64,000 nucleotides of DNA from Pedobacter sp. R20-19 (GCF_000708265.2 NZ_JCKI01000007.1:186001-250000); one strand, 5' to 3'; counted from the stretch's first letter, positions 27,331-34,913 are shown. Notes: generated from the sequence alone by a model not told the origin. Made by a program: numbers and translations.

Positions 27331-28848
27331 ATGAGATTCAATTTCTTTAACAAAAACATACAGGTAACAACAAATCATGAGGGTGCAAAAGCATATATCA
27401 TGAGTCCTGAAATGGAACTGTATACTGCAGTTGTGACTACAGGATTGAACGATTCGTTTTATGAAGCTGGCAACAGCAGGTTAGAAAGAATTAAGGCTTT
27501 GATTGAAAAATGCAATCCGGAATTCGTTGCAAGATTGGCTGTTTATGCCAGGACGGAGATGAATTTGAGATCAATCCCAATGGTTTTATCGGTAGAGTTG
27601 GCCAGAAAAACTTCAGGTAATTCAATCGTGAGCAAAACAGTAAACAGGGTTGTTTTACGTGCTGATGAGATCACCGAAATGTTGGCTTACTATCAGATTG
27701 CAAATGAGCGGACGCAAACCAAAAAACTGAATAAACTTTCTAAACAGATACAAAAAGGTTTGGTAGCATCTTTTAACAATTTTGATGAGTATCAATTCGC
27801 GAAATACAATAGAAACGCGGAGGTAAAATTAAAAGATGCTTTGTTTTTGGTACACCCTAAAGCTAAAGATGCCAATCAACAGTTGATATTTAATAAAATA
27901 GCATCAGATAGTTTAGCAACGCCCTACACCTGGGAAACGGAGTTTTCGGCTTTGGGTAAAAACAGATTTGAAAATGAATCTGCCAAAGCATTGGCCTTTA
28001 CCCAAAAATGGGAAGAAATGATCGAAAGCAAAAAAATCGGTTATATGGCCCTTTTGAGAAACCTGCGCAACATTTTGGAAGCTAATGTATCCGGTAACCA
28101 TATTGAAATGATCTGTAGTTATTTGTCAAACGAAAAAGCAGTTTTAAGCTCAAAGCAATTGCCATTCAGGTTTTTATCAGCTTACCGTGAGATCAAAGTG
28201 ATGAAATCGAAATACACTTCGGTTATATTAGACGCTCTGGAAGATGCAGTAATGTGCTGTGCAAAAAACATTAAAGGTTTTGGCATTAATACTTCGGTAG
28301 TGATTGCCTGCGATGTATCAGGTTCAATGCAACATGCCATTTCGCCAAAAAGCTCGATATTTTTATATGATATTGGATTAATGTTGGCGATGTTACTACA
28401 ATCGCAATGCAAAAATGTAGTATCAGGCATGTTCGGTGATACCTGGAAAATAATCAATATGCCGAAAAGAAATGTTTTAGCAAATGTGATGGAATATTAC
28501 AGAAGAGAGGGTGAGGTTGGTTACTCCACAAACGGGCATCTGGTTATTGAAAGCCTGGTCAAAAATAAAGAAGTAGTTGATAAAGTGATGTTATTTACCG
28601 ATACACAAATGTGGAACAGTAATCATACCAGTCATTCATTTGCCAAATCATGGACTAATTATAAAAAAATTGCTCCCGATGCAAAATTATTCTTATTTGA
28701 TCTTTCTGGTTATGGTAAAGTACCTTTAGATATACAAAAAAATGATGTCTATCTTTTGGCAGGATGGTCGGATAAAATTTTCGATATCCTTTCGGCAATG
28801 GAAGATACCAAATTTGCTTTAGAAAAAATAAATCAGATTACATTGTAA
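27331..28848 (+). CDS. rsr: Ro60 / Rsr TROVE-domain RNA-binding protein
   Basis: Ro60 orthologues are ring-shaped HEAT-repeat proteins that bind Y RNAs outside the ring and misfolded RNA 3' ends in the hole. In bacteria they work with PNPase or in RNA repair operons. The TROVE part is about residues 15-310. A vWA domain follows with the MIDAS motif DVSGSMQ near 326-332 and TDTQMWN later. At 505 residues the length is typical. It is followed by a terminator-like hairpin, four Y-like RNAs, a phosphoesterase and rtcB on the same strand, and faces a WYL regulator. Confidence 0.92.
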   Translation: MRFNFFNKNIQVTTNHEGAKAYIMSPEMELYTAVVTTGLNDSFYEAGNSRLERIKALIEKCNPEFVARLAVYARTEMNLRSIPMVLSVELARKTSGNSIVSKTVNRVVLRADEITEMLAYYQIANERTQTKKLNKLSKQIQKGLVASFNNFDEYQFAKYNRNAEVKLKDALFLVHPKAKDANQQLIFNKIASDSLATPYTWETEFSALGKNRFENESAKALAFTQKWEEMIESKKIGYMALLRNLRNILEANVSGNHIEMICSYLSNEKAVLSSKQLPFRFLSAYREIKVMKSKYTSVILDALEDAVMCCAKNIKGFGINTSVVIACDVSGSMQHAISPKSSIFLYDIGLMLAMLLQSQCKNVVSGMFGDTWKIINMPKRNVLANVMEYYRREGEVGYSTNGHLVIESLVKNKEVVDKVMLFTDTQMWNSNHTSHSFAKSWTNYKKIAPDAKLFLFDLSGYGKVPLDIQKNDVYLLAGWSDKIFDILSAMEDTKFALEKINQITL

Positions 28849-28852
28849 ACCC

Positions 28853-28880
28853 CTCCCGCAATATTTAGTTGCGGGAGTTT
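28853..28880 (+). terminator. Terminator-like hairpin between rsr and the Y-like RNAs
   Basis: CTCCCGCAA / TTGCGGGAG is a perfect 9-bp stem with a 7-nt loop, followed by only TTT. It could partially terminate the rsr mRNA or mark a processing site ahead of the RNA array. Confidence 0.6.
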
Positions 28881-28897
28881 AAAAGAAATTAAAGAAA

Positions 28898-29031
28898 AGC
28901 AAGTGTCGTAAAAAAGAGTTACTTCGTATTTAGGGATACCCGGGTTGTAGGTTCGAGTCCTACTTCTTATAAAATAGAATAGCTCAATTGGTTAGAGCAG
29001 GAAACAGTCTCCTTTTGCTTTTCACCTTGCT
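28898..29031 (+). ncRNA. Y-RNA-like RNA 1 (134 nt) with permuted tRNA-like insert
   Basis: The base is AGCAAG, bulged T, GT / AC, CTTGCT (28898-28906 with 29024-29031). Then CGTA, helix 2 (AAAAAGAG at 28911 with CTCCTTTT at 29009, one A-C mismatch), the invariant TTACTTCG (28919-28926), and on the 3' side the linker GCTTTTC. The insert has a perfect T arm (GTAGG-TTCGAGT-CCTAC, 28947-28963). Next comes an acceptor-like hairpin with an A-rich loop (28964-28979), then a D arm (GCTC-AATTGGTTA-GAGC, 28982-28998). T arm before D arm is a circularly permuted tRNA order, as recalled for the YrlA class of bacterial Y RNA. Confidence 0.85.
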
Positions 29032-29044
29032 TAATTAAAATAAC

Positions 29045-29178
29045 ACAGAATGCCGTAAACAAGAGTTACTTCGTCACAATTGAGGGGAGGAATAATGAAG
29101 CTGTAAAACCAGCAAGATTATCCGGTTCGACTCCGGCAACGACTTGCCCCATAAACTTTTGTTGCTTTTTGCTTCTGT
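29045..29178 (+). ncRNA. Y-RNA-like RNA 2 (134 nt)
   Basis: The base is ACAGAA, bulged T, GC / GC, TTCTGT (29045-29053 with 29171-29178). CGTA follows, then helix 2 AACAAGAG (29058-29065) with CTTTTGTT (29156-29163), 8 pairs including one G-U. TTACTTCG lies at 29066-29073 and the linker GCTTTTT at 29164-29170. The insert has a T-arm-like CCGG-TTCGACT-CCGG (29122-29136) and an anticodon-arm-like GCTG-TAAAAC-CAGC (29100-29113). A possible GGGG / CCCC closing helix is present, and no clear D arm is seen. Confidence 0.83.
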
Positions 29179-29189
29179 TAATTAAAAAA

Positions 29190-29285
29190 TTAAGATGCCG
29201 TTGTTTAAGTGTTACTTCGATTGGTTGAATATAGTGCAGGTTCGAATCCTGCTAGTAAATACACACTTGCCAGTTTTGCTCTTAA
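29190..29285 (+). ncRNA. Y-RNA-like RNA 3 (96 nt)
   Basis: The base is TTAAGA, bulged T, GC / GC, TCTTAA (29190-29198 with 29278-29285). CGTT replaces CGTA. Helix 2 is shorter: AAGTG (29207-29211) with CACTT (29264-29268), plus one wobble. TTACTTCG lies at 29212-29219. The insert has a D-arm-like TTC-GATTGGTT-GAA (29216-29229) and a perfect T arm GCAGG-TTCGAAT-CCTGC (29236-29252), in the normal order. Confidence 0.78.
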
Positions 29286-29304
29286 ATATTAAACACGCTC
29301 AAAA

Positions 29305-29370
29305 AATGAGTGCCGTAGCTAAATGTTACTTCGTCCAAAAATTGATACATTTTGCACCTTTTGCCTCATT
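29305..29370 (+). ncRNA. Y-RNA-like RNA 4 (66 nt), minimal form without tRNA-like insert
   Basis: The base is AATGAG, bulged T, GC / GC, CTCATT (29305-29313 with 29363-29370). CGTA follows, then helix 2 GCTAAATG (29318-29325) with CATTTTGC (29348-29355), one T-T mismatch. TTACTTCG lies at 29326-29333 and the linker ACCTTTT at 29356-29362. Only about 14 nt remain for the loop, so this unit shows the minimal conserved core. Confidence 0.78.
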
Positions 29371-29481
29371 AATTAAAATAAATTAAATTTAGAACCCTTC
29401 GGTTAGGCGAATGTTGCTTGCCGAGGATTATTAGAATAGTGTAGTTGATTCATATGACATCAATACGCAATTAAATAGAAT
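29371..29481 (+). other. Leader between the RNA array and the phosphoesterase gene
   Basis: AT-rich sequence with one small hairpin (AACC-CTTC-GGTT at 29393-29404). No further copy of TTACTTCG and no coding frame of note. The leader lacks a clear TAnnTTTG box, so the downstream genes may depend on read-through or processing. Confidence 0.4.
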
Positions 29482-30054
29482 ATGAATACAAATAAAATAT
29501 GGTTCACGTCCGACAATCATTTCGGGCACAAGAACATCATTGAATTTTCGAAAAGACCCTTTGCAAATGGAGATGAAATGAATGCCGAGATGATAAAACG
29601 ATGGAACGAAAAAATTAGAAAAGATGATATTGTTTATCATTTAGGTGACTTTGCCTTGATGTCTGCAAATAGAACTCGGCAGATCAGAGAACAATTAAAC
29701 GGGAAAATATATTTGATAAAAGGAAATCATGAAAGCGCAGCCTTAGAATGCGCTGATTGTTTCGAATGGATAAAAGATTATTTTGAATTAAAGGTTAATG
29801 ATAACGATTCAGAAAACAAAGGACCAAGGCTTATAGTCTTGAGTCATTACGCAATGAAGGTTTGGAACGCTAGTCATCACGGAACTTGGCATTTATATGG
29901 CCATTCACATGGTAGTTTACCAGATGACGAAACTTCTTTGTCATTTGATGTCGGCGTAGACTGTCACAACTTTTATCCACTATCTTATCGGGATATAAAA
30001 AACATTATGATAAAAAAGAAATGGATGCCACCATTTGGACCTAGAAATAAGTGA
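29482..30054 (+). CDS. Calcineurin-like metallophosphoesterase in the Ro60-RtcB operon
   Basis: The 190-residue single-domain protein has the full metal set: SDNHFGH (Asp11, His13), GDF (Asp56), GNHE (Asn82, His83), His122 and GHSH (His141, His143). The fold serves phosphomonoesterases and phosphodiesterases, and the substrate cannot be read from the sequence. It starts after the RNA array and ends 12 nt before rtcB, so the two are cotranscribed. In the enterobacterial rsr-yrl-rtcBA locus the neighbour of rtcB is the RNA cyclase rtcA. Here this enzyme takes that place and may process RNA ends such as 2',3'-cyclic phosphates (inference). Confidence 0.82.
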   Translation: MNTNKIWFTSDNHFGHKNIIEFSKRPFANGDEMNAEMIKRWNEKIRKDDIVYHLGDFALMSANRTRQIREQLNGKIYLIKGNHESAALECADCFEWIKDYFELKVNDNDSENKGPRLIVLSHYAMKVWNASHHGTWHLYGHSHGSLPDDETSLSFDVGVDCHNFYPLSYRDIKNIMIKKKWMPPFGPRNK

Positions 30055-30066
30055 TACGAAATAGCA

Positions 30067-31491
30067 ATGAACAACAACATAACAGGGAATAACCTCATAG
30101 AAATAGGTTATTCCGAAGGAAAAATAGTAGGCCTAACTTTAGGTATCCTGAGAGAAAATTTCACGGATATAGAAGAAAAAGAATTACTGGCCTTATTTAA
30201 AAAAGTGAAAGATTACCCGGAAAGTTTTTTGGATGACGAAGTCTTAAATGTATTGGCCACAGCGATTATTGAAGAGTCGAATCCAAAATCGGATGGCACA
30301 ATCGAGCTGGTTAAAAATGCAAAAGACTATTCCATTTTCGGTGCTGATTATATAGAAGAAGGCGCTAGAAATCAAATGAATATTGCCATGAAACTGCCTG
30401 TTTCGGTAGCTGGTGCACTAATGCCTGATGCCCACCAAGGTTACGGTTTGCCGATTGGTGGTGTTTTGGCGACTAGAAATGCAATTATTCCGTATGGCGT
30501 AGGTGTAGATATCGGATGCCGTATGGCTTTGAGTATTTTCGATATCCCAGAAAAACATTATTTCGGGAAGGATGCCATGTACAAACGAGAACTGATTGCT
30601 TTTACCAAATTTGGTGCCGGACAAAACTTCAAAAGTGACGAAAGGGCAGATCATGAAGTTTTAGAAAATGAAGCGTTTAATTCCACTCCATTTCTTAAAA
30701 ATTTACATGGAAAGGCCTGGGCGCAATTGGGTACTTCGGGCGGTGGAAATCACTTTGTGGAATGGGGTATTATTGATTTCGCCGAACGCGATGAAATTTT
30801 AAATATCGATAGAGGCCGTTACGTGGCTTTGTTAACACACTCTGGTTCTCGTGGCCTTGGAGCAACCATTGCAGGTCATTACACCAAACTGGCGAAAGAA
30901 ATCTGTAAACTCCCTAAAGAGGCTGCAAACCTGGCTTATTTGGATTTAAACTCGGCGGAAGGGCAAGAATATTGGATTGCCATGAATTTGGCCGGCGATT
31001 ACGCCTCTGCTTGTCATGAGGTTATCCATAAAAGATTAACCAAAGCCATTGGTGCTAAAGTTTTAGCCAAGGTAGAAAACCATCATAATTTTGCCTGGAA
31101 AGAAATGCTTGATGGCGAAGAAGTAATTGTTCACCGAAAAGGTGCAACACCAGCTGGTAAAGGTGTGATGGGAATTATCCCGGGAAGCATGACTGCACCA
31201 GGATTTCTGGTGAGAGGAAAAGGCGAAGTAAATGCAATCAATTCAGCTTCGCATGGTGCGGGTAGACAAATGAGCCGAACAAAGGCGATTCAATCGATTA
31301 CTAAATCGGATATGAAAGCCATTTTGAAAGATCACAACGTTACCTTAATTGGAGCTGGCTTAGATGAGGCACCAATGGCCTATAAAGACATTAACAAAGT
31401 AATGGCCGCACAAACAGAACTGGTTGATGTAATAGCCAAATTTGAACCAAAAATGGTGAGAATGGCTGATGATGGAAGCAGGGAGGATTAG
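30067..31491 (+). CDS. rtcB: RNA ligase RtcB
   Basis: RtcB joins RNA 3'-phosphate or 2',3'-cyclic phosphate ends to 5'-OH ends using GTP and Mn2+. The 474-residue protein has DAHQGYG (His123), GVGVDIGCRM (Cys151), GGGNHFVEWG (His229), THSGSRG (His258) and NHHNFAW. The guanylation site is in SASHGAGR (His396). These are the metal and catalytic residues of the family. It is the last gene of the rsr-Y RNA-phosphoesterase-rtcB unit and is followed by a strong bidirectional terminator. Confidence 0.95.
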   Translation: MNNNITGNNLIEIGYSEGKIVGLTLGILRENFTDIEEKELLALFKKVKDYPESFLDDEVLNVLATAIIEESNPKSDGTIELVKNAKDYSIFGADYIEEGARNQMNIAMKLPVSVAGALMPDAHQGYGLPIGGVLATRNAIIPYGVGVDIGCRMALSIFDIPEKHYFGKDAMYKRELIAFTKFGAGQNFKSDERADHEVLENEAFNSTPFLKNLHGKAWAQLGTSGGGNHFVEWGIIDFAERDEILNIDRGRYVALLTHSGSRGLGATIAGHYTKLAKEICKLPKEAANLAYLDLNSAEGQEYWIAMNLAGDYASACHEVIHKRLTKAIGAKVLAKVENHHNFAWKEMLDGEEVIVHRKGATPAGKGVMGIIPGSMTAPGFLVRGKGEVNAINSASHGAGRQMSRTKAIQSITKSDMKAILKDHNVTLIGAGLDEAPMAYKDINKVMAAQTELVDVIAKFEPKMVRMADDGSRED

Positions 31492-31510
31492 TTTGGAGTT
31501 CAGAGCTGGG

Positions 31511-31545
31511 AGTCTTGAGTCCCAAGTCCTTAGTCTAAAGTCAAA
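31511..31545. repeat. Heptad repeat array, AGTCNNN type, five units
   Basis: AGTC at 31511, 31518, 31525, 31532 and 31539, all exactly 7 nt apart. It sits 20 nt after the rtcB stop codon. Confidence 0.8.
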
Positions 31546-31547
31546 TC

Positions 31548-31612
31548 GTCACCCTGAATTCATTTCAGAATCTATCTTGCAAGAAAGATGCTGAAATAAA
31601 TTCAGCATGACG
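31548..31612. repeat. Palindromic element, CGTCACCCTGAA...GCATGACG family
   Basis: Second copy of the element seen at 10019. The ends are CGTCACCCTGAATT and AATTCAGCATGACG, and the centre pairs ATCTTGCAAGAAAGAT imperfectly. Confidence 0.65.
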
Positions 31613-31621
31613 ATCAATCAA

Positions 31622-31655
31622 AAAACCCTCTTCAAAATTAATTGAAGAGGGTTTC
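31622..31655. terminator. Strong bidirectional terminator
   Basis: AAACCCTCTTCAA / TTGAAGAGGGTTT, a perfect 13-bp stem with a 6-nt loop, between convergent rtcB and the aminotransferase gene. Confidence 0.85.
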
Positions 31656-31671
31656 TTATACGCTTATAATC

Positions 31672-32925
31672 TTATTTTAACTTACTCAAAGCCACTTTAA
31701 TCCTTGGCAGCATATCTTTAATATCTTGCAAAGTACATGCACCTACTGATGCCCTGAACCAAGGCATGCTATCTGCATTTCCGAAGGCTGAAAAAGGAAC
31801 CAAAGCAGCACCTGCTTCTTTGATCAGGTAGAAATTCACGTCTGCACTGTCTTTTAAAAGCTGACCATCTTCGGTAGTTTTTCCGATGTAATCGATTTTG
31901 ATGGTTAAATAAATGGCCCCCATTGGTTCAACAGCCTCTACGTTAAATCCCTCATTTTTTAATTCGTTAAAGCCATTATAAAGCGCATTCAAACTATCCT
32001 GAATCTGACTTTTAAAACTGGTTAAGAAAGAATCAACCTGTGCTTTATCATTAAAATAATTTGACATGGCTACCTGCTCTGCTTTTGGTGCCCAGGCGCC
32101 CATGTGGCCAACCAAAGCCTTCATCCTATTGATAATATCTTCCGGACCAAAACCCCAACCTACACGTACACCAGTTGCAGCTAAACACTTAGAACTTCCA
32201 TCCACAAATACCGTAAACTCACGCATCGCCGGACGCAATGAAACTGGGTTTACATGTTCTTTTCCAAATGTCAAAAGTGAATAAATCTGATCGTACATTA
32301 AATACAATGGCTTTTCGTCAGCTCCACGACTTGCATTTTCTTCTAAAACAACATCACATATTTCAGCTAAAGAATCACCATCGAACATGGTTCCTGTTGG
32401 ATTTAAGGGAGAGCAAAGTGCTAATAACGTGGCACCTTTTAAGTGCGGTTTTAATTGCGCCGCAGTTGGCATGAAGTTGTGCGCTGCATCGGTTTCTACA
32501 GCAACAGCTTCTGCAGAAGTTAAGTGGCAATAATGATTGTTATTCCATGATGGTGCAGGGAAAACAACGGTATCTCCCGGATCAATTAAGGCTAAATAAG
32601 TAGCATAAATTAACGGACGAGAGCCACCGGAAACTAAAATACTATTGGTATTATATTCCAATCCGAACCTATCTTTTAATAGTTCAGAAACAGTTTCTCT
32701 TAAGGATAAAACCCCATCTGCAGGTGGATAATTGGTTTGATTAGCATGATACGCATCTACGATCCCAGCTTTCAATTCGGTTGGAATCGGGTAGATGTTC
32801 GCATCAAAATCGCCTATGGTTAAATTAGCGATTGAAGCACCTTTGCGCTTCATTTCGTTAACTTCGTTACCGATTTTTATAATTTCTGAGCCGATTAATG
32901 AACTGGCCAATACTGAAACTTTCAT
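31672..32925 (-). CDS. PLP-dependent class I/II aminotransferase
   Basis: A 417-residue fold-type I aminotransferase. The Schiff-base Lys lies in DGSSKCLAATGVRVGW. SPLNPTG (Asn that binds the PLP ring region) and the C-terminal FRASVGACT with the substrate-binding Arg are also visible. The family includes aspartate, aromatic and methionine-pathway enzymes, and the substrate is not decidable here. It lies at the end of the leftward arginine cluster but about 110 bases beyond the toxin gene, so cotranscription is uncertain. Confidence 0.8.
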   Translation of the reverse strand: MKVSVLASSLIGSEIIKIGNEVNEMKRKGASIANLTIGDFDANIYPIPTELKAGIVDAYHANQTNYPPADGVLSLRETVSELLKDRFGLEYNTNSILVSGGSRPLIYATYLALIDPGDTVVFPAPSWNNNHYCHLTSAEAVAVETDAAHNFMPTAAQLKPHLKGATLLALCSPLNPTGTMFDGDSLAEICDVVLEENASRGADEKPLYLMYDQIYSLLTFGKEHVNPVSLRPAMREFTVFVDGSSKCLAATGVRVGWGFGPEDIINRMKALVGHMGAWAPKAEQVAMSNYFNDKAQVDSFLTSFKSQIQDSLNALYNGFNELKNEGFNVEAVEPMGAIYLTIKIDYIGKTTEDGQLLKDSADVNFYLIKEAGAALVPFSAFGNADSMPWFRASVGACTLQDIKDMLPRIKVALSKLK

Positions 32926-33034
32926 CTGTTTATATTTTATTTGTAGGGTGATGAAGCTATCATGACTTATTAATTATTCCTGATGGAAAATCATGATGGT
33001 TTCATAAATATATATTAATCTGCTATTAGCAGAT

Positions 33035-33367
33035 TTATAATGCTTTAATTATTTTCTGAAGTTCTTTTTTATCAATAGTACTTTCTTCTGATTTATCATA
33101 GAGGGTCAACATATTGATAATGATTCCATCAGGGGTATTTGAAATTAAATAAGTTATTATCCTAAATCCTCCGCTTTTACCTTTTCCTTTGCTTTTTACA
33201 GCAAGTCTAATTTTGTACAAACCTGCACCCAGATCATTACCTTGGTGCGGATTTTCAAGAAGTTTTTCTTCGAGTTCGTAGAGATCTTCTACTAAAGAGA
33301 TATATTTCTTTTTATAGACTTTGGCTTTTTTGATAAAAACGTCTGAATAAATAACTTCATTAGCCAT
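33035..33367 (-). CDS. RelE/ParE-superfamily toxin
   Basis: The 110-residue protein has the layout of a RelE/HigB-like toxin: N-terminal helices, then GNDLGAGLYKIRLAVKSKGKGKSGGFRII and LTLYDKSE. The last Lys-rich strand and DKSE are typical of this subgroup. RelE-type toxins cut mRNA on the ribosome. The ATG overlaps the antitoxin stop codon by one base (TAATG). A small hairpin (AATCTGC / GCAGATT, 33017-33035) overlaps its stop. Confidence 0.78.
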   Translation of the reverse strand: MANEVIYSDVFIKKAKVYKKKYISLVEDLYELEEKLLENPHQGNDLGAGLYKIRLAVKSKGKGKSGGFRIITYLISNTPDGIIINMLTLYDKSEESTIDKKELQKIIKAL

Positions 33368-33555
33368 TAAATATCTTTTAGGCTTAAAGGCTTACGTTTT
33401 CCTTGCTGCATCTCATTAATTTCTTTTAAAGCCTGAGCAATTTCAGAAGTAATCTGACTTGTTGGTTCTACTTTAACTTTAGCACCAATTTTGCTGAGGA
33501 ACTCTTTTACGAAACCTGCGTCTTTATCCTTAATTTCTATTGTTAAAGTTGTCAT
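33367..33555 (-). CDS. Antitoxin partner of the RelE-like toxin
   Basis: A 62-residue protein with a short N-terminal beta-like stretch (TTLTIEIKDKD) and an acidic C terminus rich in Glu, Gln and Lys (KEINEMQQGKRKPLSL). It is placed immediately before the toxin with overlapping stop and start. No recognisable DNA-binding motif was identified. The order antitoxin-toxin with 1-nt overlap is the main evidence. A -7 box 5 nt upstream suggests a leaderless mRNA. Confidence 0.7.
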   Translation of the reverse strand: MTTLTIEIKDKDAGFVKEFLSKIGAKVKVEPTSQITSEIAQALKEINEMQQGKRKPLSLKDI

Positions 33556-33560
33556 AATTA

Positions 33561-33568
33561 CAAAATTA
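33561..33568 (-). promoter_or_regulatory. -7 element TAATTTTG, 5 nt before the antitoxin ATG
   Basis: On the minus strand TAATTTTG, then TAATT, then ATG. It gives the toxin-antitoxin pair its own promoter at the end of the arginine operon. Confidence 0.5.
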
Positions 33569-33575
33569 GCAAAAT

Positions 33576-34907
33576 TTATTTAACCAAATCTTCAATAGCT
33601 TTATTCACTTTTCCGAAACCAAATTGCGATAAAACATCATGCATTACTGCAGAAATTTGCTCATTACAAAGGTTGCCGATGCTTCCTTCGTGTGTATGGT
33701 GTATTTGGCTCGATGGTGCAAAGGTACCATTTTCAATCTGTTCACCTACAATTTTGTATGCTTCTCTGAATGGAACGCCTTGTAGCGCCAGTTCATTAAC
33801 CACCTCTACACTAAACAGGTAGTCGTATTTCTTTTCTTTCAGAATATCATCCTTAATGGTGATGTTTTGAAACATAAACGTAGCGATCTCCAAACATTCA
33901 TTCAAGGAAGTAATTGCGGGGAAAAGATTTTCCTTTAGCAATTGTAAATCACGGTGATAACCTGATGGCAAATTGGTGATCATCATGGCAATTTCATTCG
34001 GTAAAGCCTGGATTTTATTGCAACGTGAACGAATCAACTCAAAAACATCTGGGTTTTTCTTGTGCGGCATAATACTTGAACCTGTAGTCAGTTCTGCCGG
34101 AAAACTAATGAAACTAAAATTCTGGTTGATGAACAAACAAACATCCATTGCCATTTTGGCTAAAGTAGCTGCAATGGAACTCATCGCTTGGGCTAAAATT
34201 CTTTCCGTTTTTCCACGTCCCATCTGCGCATAAACCACATTATAGTTTAAGCTTTCGAATCCTAATAATTCAGTGGTTAAAGTTCTGTTTAATGGAAAGG
34301 AAGAACCATAACCAGCAGCTGAACCCAATGGATTTTTATTGGTAATTTTCCATGCAGCGAGCATGAGTTCCAGATCATCGGCAAGGCTTTCTGCATAGGC
34401 ACCAAACCATAGTCCGAATGATGATGGCATGGCAATCTGCAAATGCGTATAGCCTGGCATAAACTTATCTTTGTGCGTATTACTTAATTCGATTAATTGG
34501 TTAAACAAGGCTGATGTTTGGCTCACCATATCTTCAATACAAGCCCTGAAGAATAATTTTAAATCAACTAAAACCTGATCATTACGTGAACGCCCGCTGT
34601 GAATTTTTTTTCCTGCCTCACCAATGCGCTGCGTAAGCAACCATTCTACCTGCGAGTGAACATCCTCTACTGTATCTTCAATAGTGAAATTTCCAGACTC
34701 AATTTCTGCGTAGATGTTTTTCAGTTCTTTTTGAATGGTTTTCAATTCATCTGCGGTTAGCAAATTAATCGTTTCTAACATTTCTGTATGAGCCAAGGAA
34801 CCCAAAACATCAAACTTTGCCATCTGCAGGTCCAGTTCGCGGTCTTTTCCAACCGTAAAGGTTTCTACAAATTTATTTACGTCTATATTTTTTTGCCAAA
34901 TCTTCAT
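33576..34907 (-). CDS. argH: Argininosuccinate lyase
   Basis: ArgH splits argininosuccinate into arginine and fumarate, the last step of the pathway. The 443-residue protein has HSGRSRNDQV, PGYTHLQIAMPSSFG and the superfamily signature GSSIMPHKKNPD around residue 280. Length is normal. It is the last biosynthetic gene of the leftward arginine cluster, separated from the M20 gene by a heptad-rich spacer. Confidence 0.95.
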   Translation of the reverse strand: MKIWQKNIDVNKFVETFTVGKDRELDLQMAKFDVLGSLAHTEMLETINLLTADELKTIQKELKNIYAEIESGNFTIEDTVEDVHSQVEWLLTQRIGEAGKKIHSGRSRNDQVLVDLKLFFRACIEDMVSQTSALFNQLIELSNTHKDKFMPGYTHLQIAMPSSFGLWFGAYAESLADDLELMLAAWKITNKNPLGSAAGYGSSFPLNRTLTTELLGFESLNYNVVYAQMGRGKTERILAQAMSSIAATLAKMAMDVCLFINQNFSFISFPAELTTGSSIMPHKKNPDVFELIRSRCNKIQALPNEIAMMITNLPSGYHRDLQLLKENLFPAITSLNECLEIATFMFQNITIKDDILKEKKYDYLFSVEVVNELALQGVPFREAYKIVGEQIENGTFAPSSQIHHTHEGSIGNLCNEQISAVMHDVLSQFGFGKVNKAIEDLVK

Positions 34908-34913
34908 TCTTAC

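Noticed and set aside
28947..29252. tRNA genes between rsr and the phosphoesterase gene
   Set aside because: T-arm and D-arm sequences are convincing, but no unit has a complete cloverleaf in order, and the flanks are explained by the Y-like core helices.
29195..29386. 63-residue open frame over the RNA array
   Set aside because: It covers RNA units 3 and 4, whose paired structure explains the sequence; no protein-like composition.
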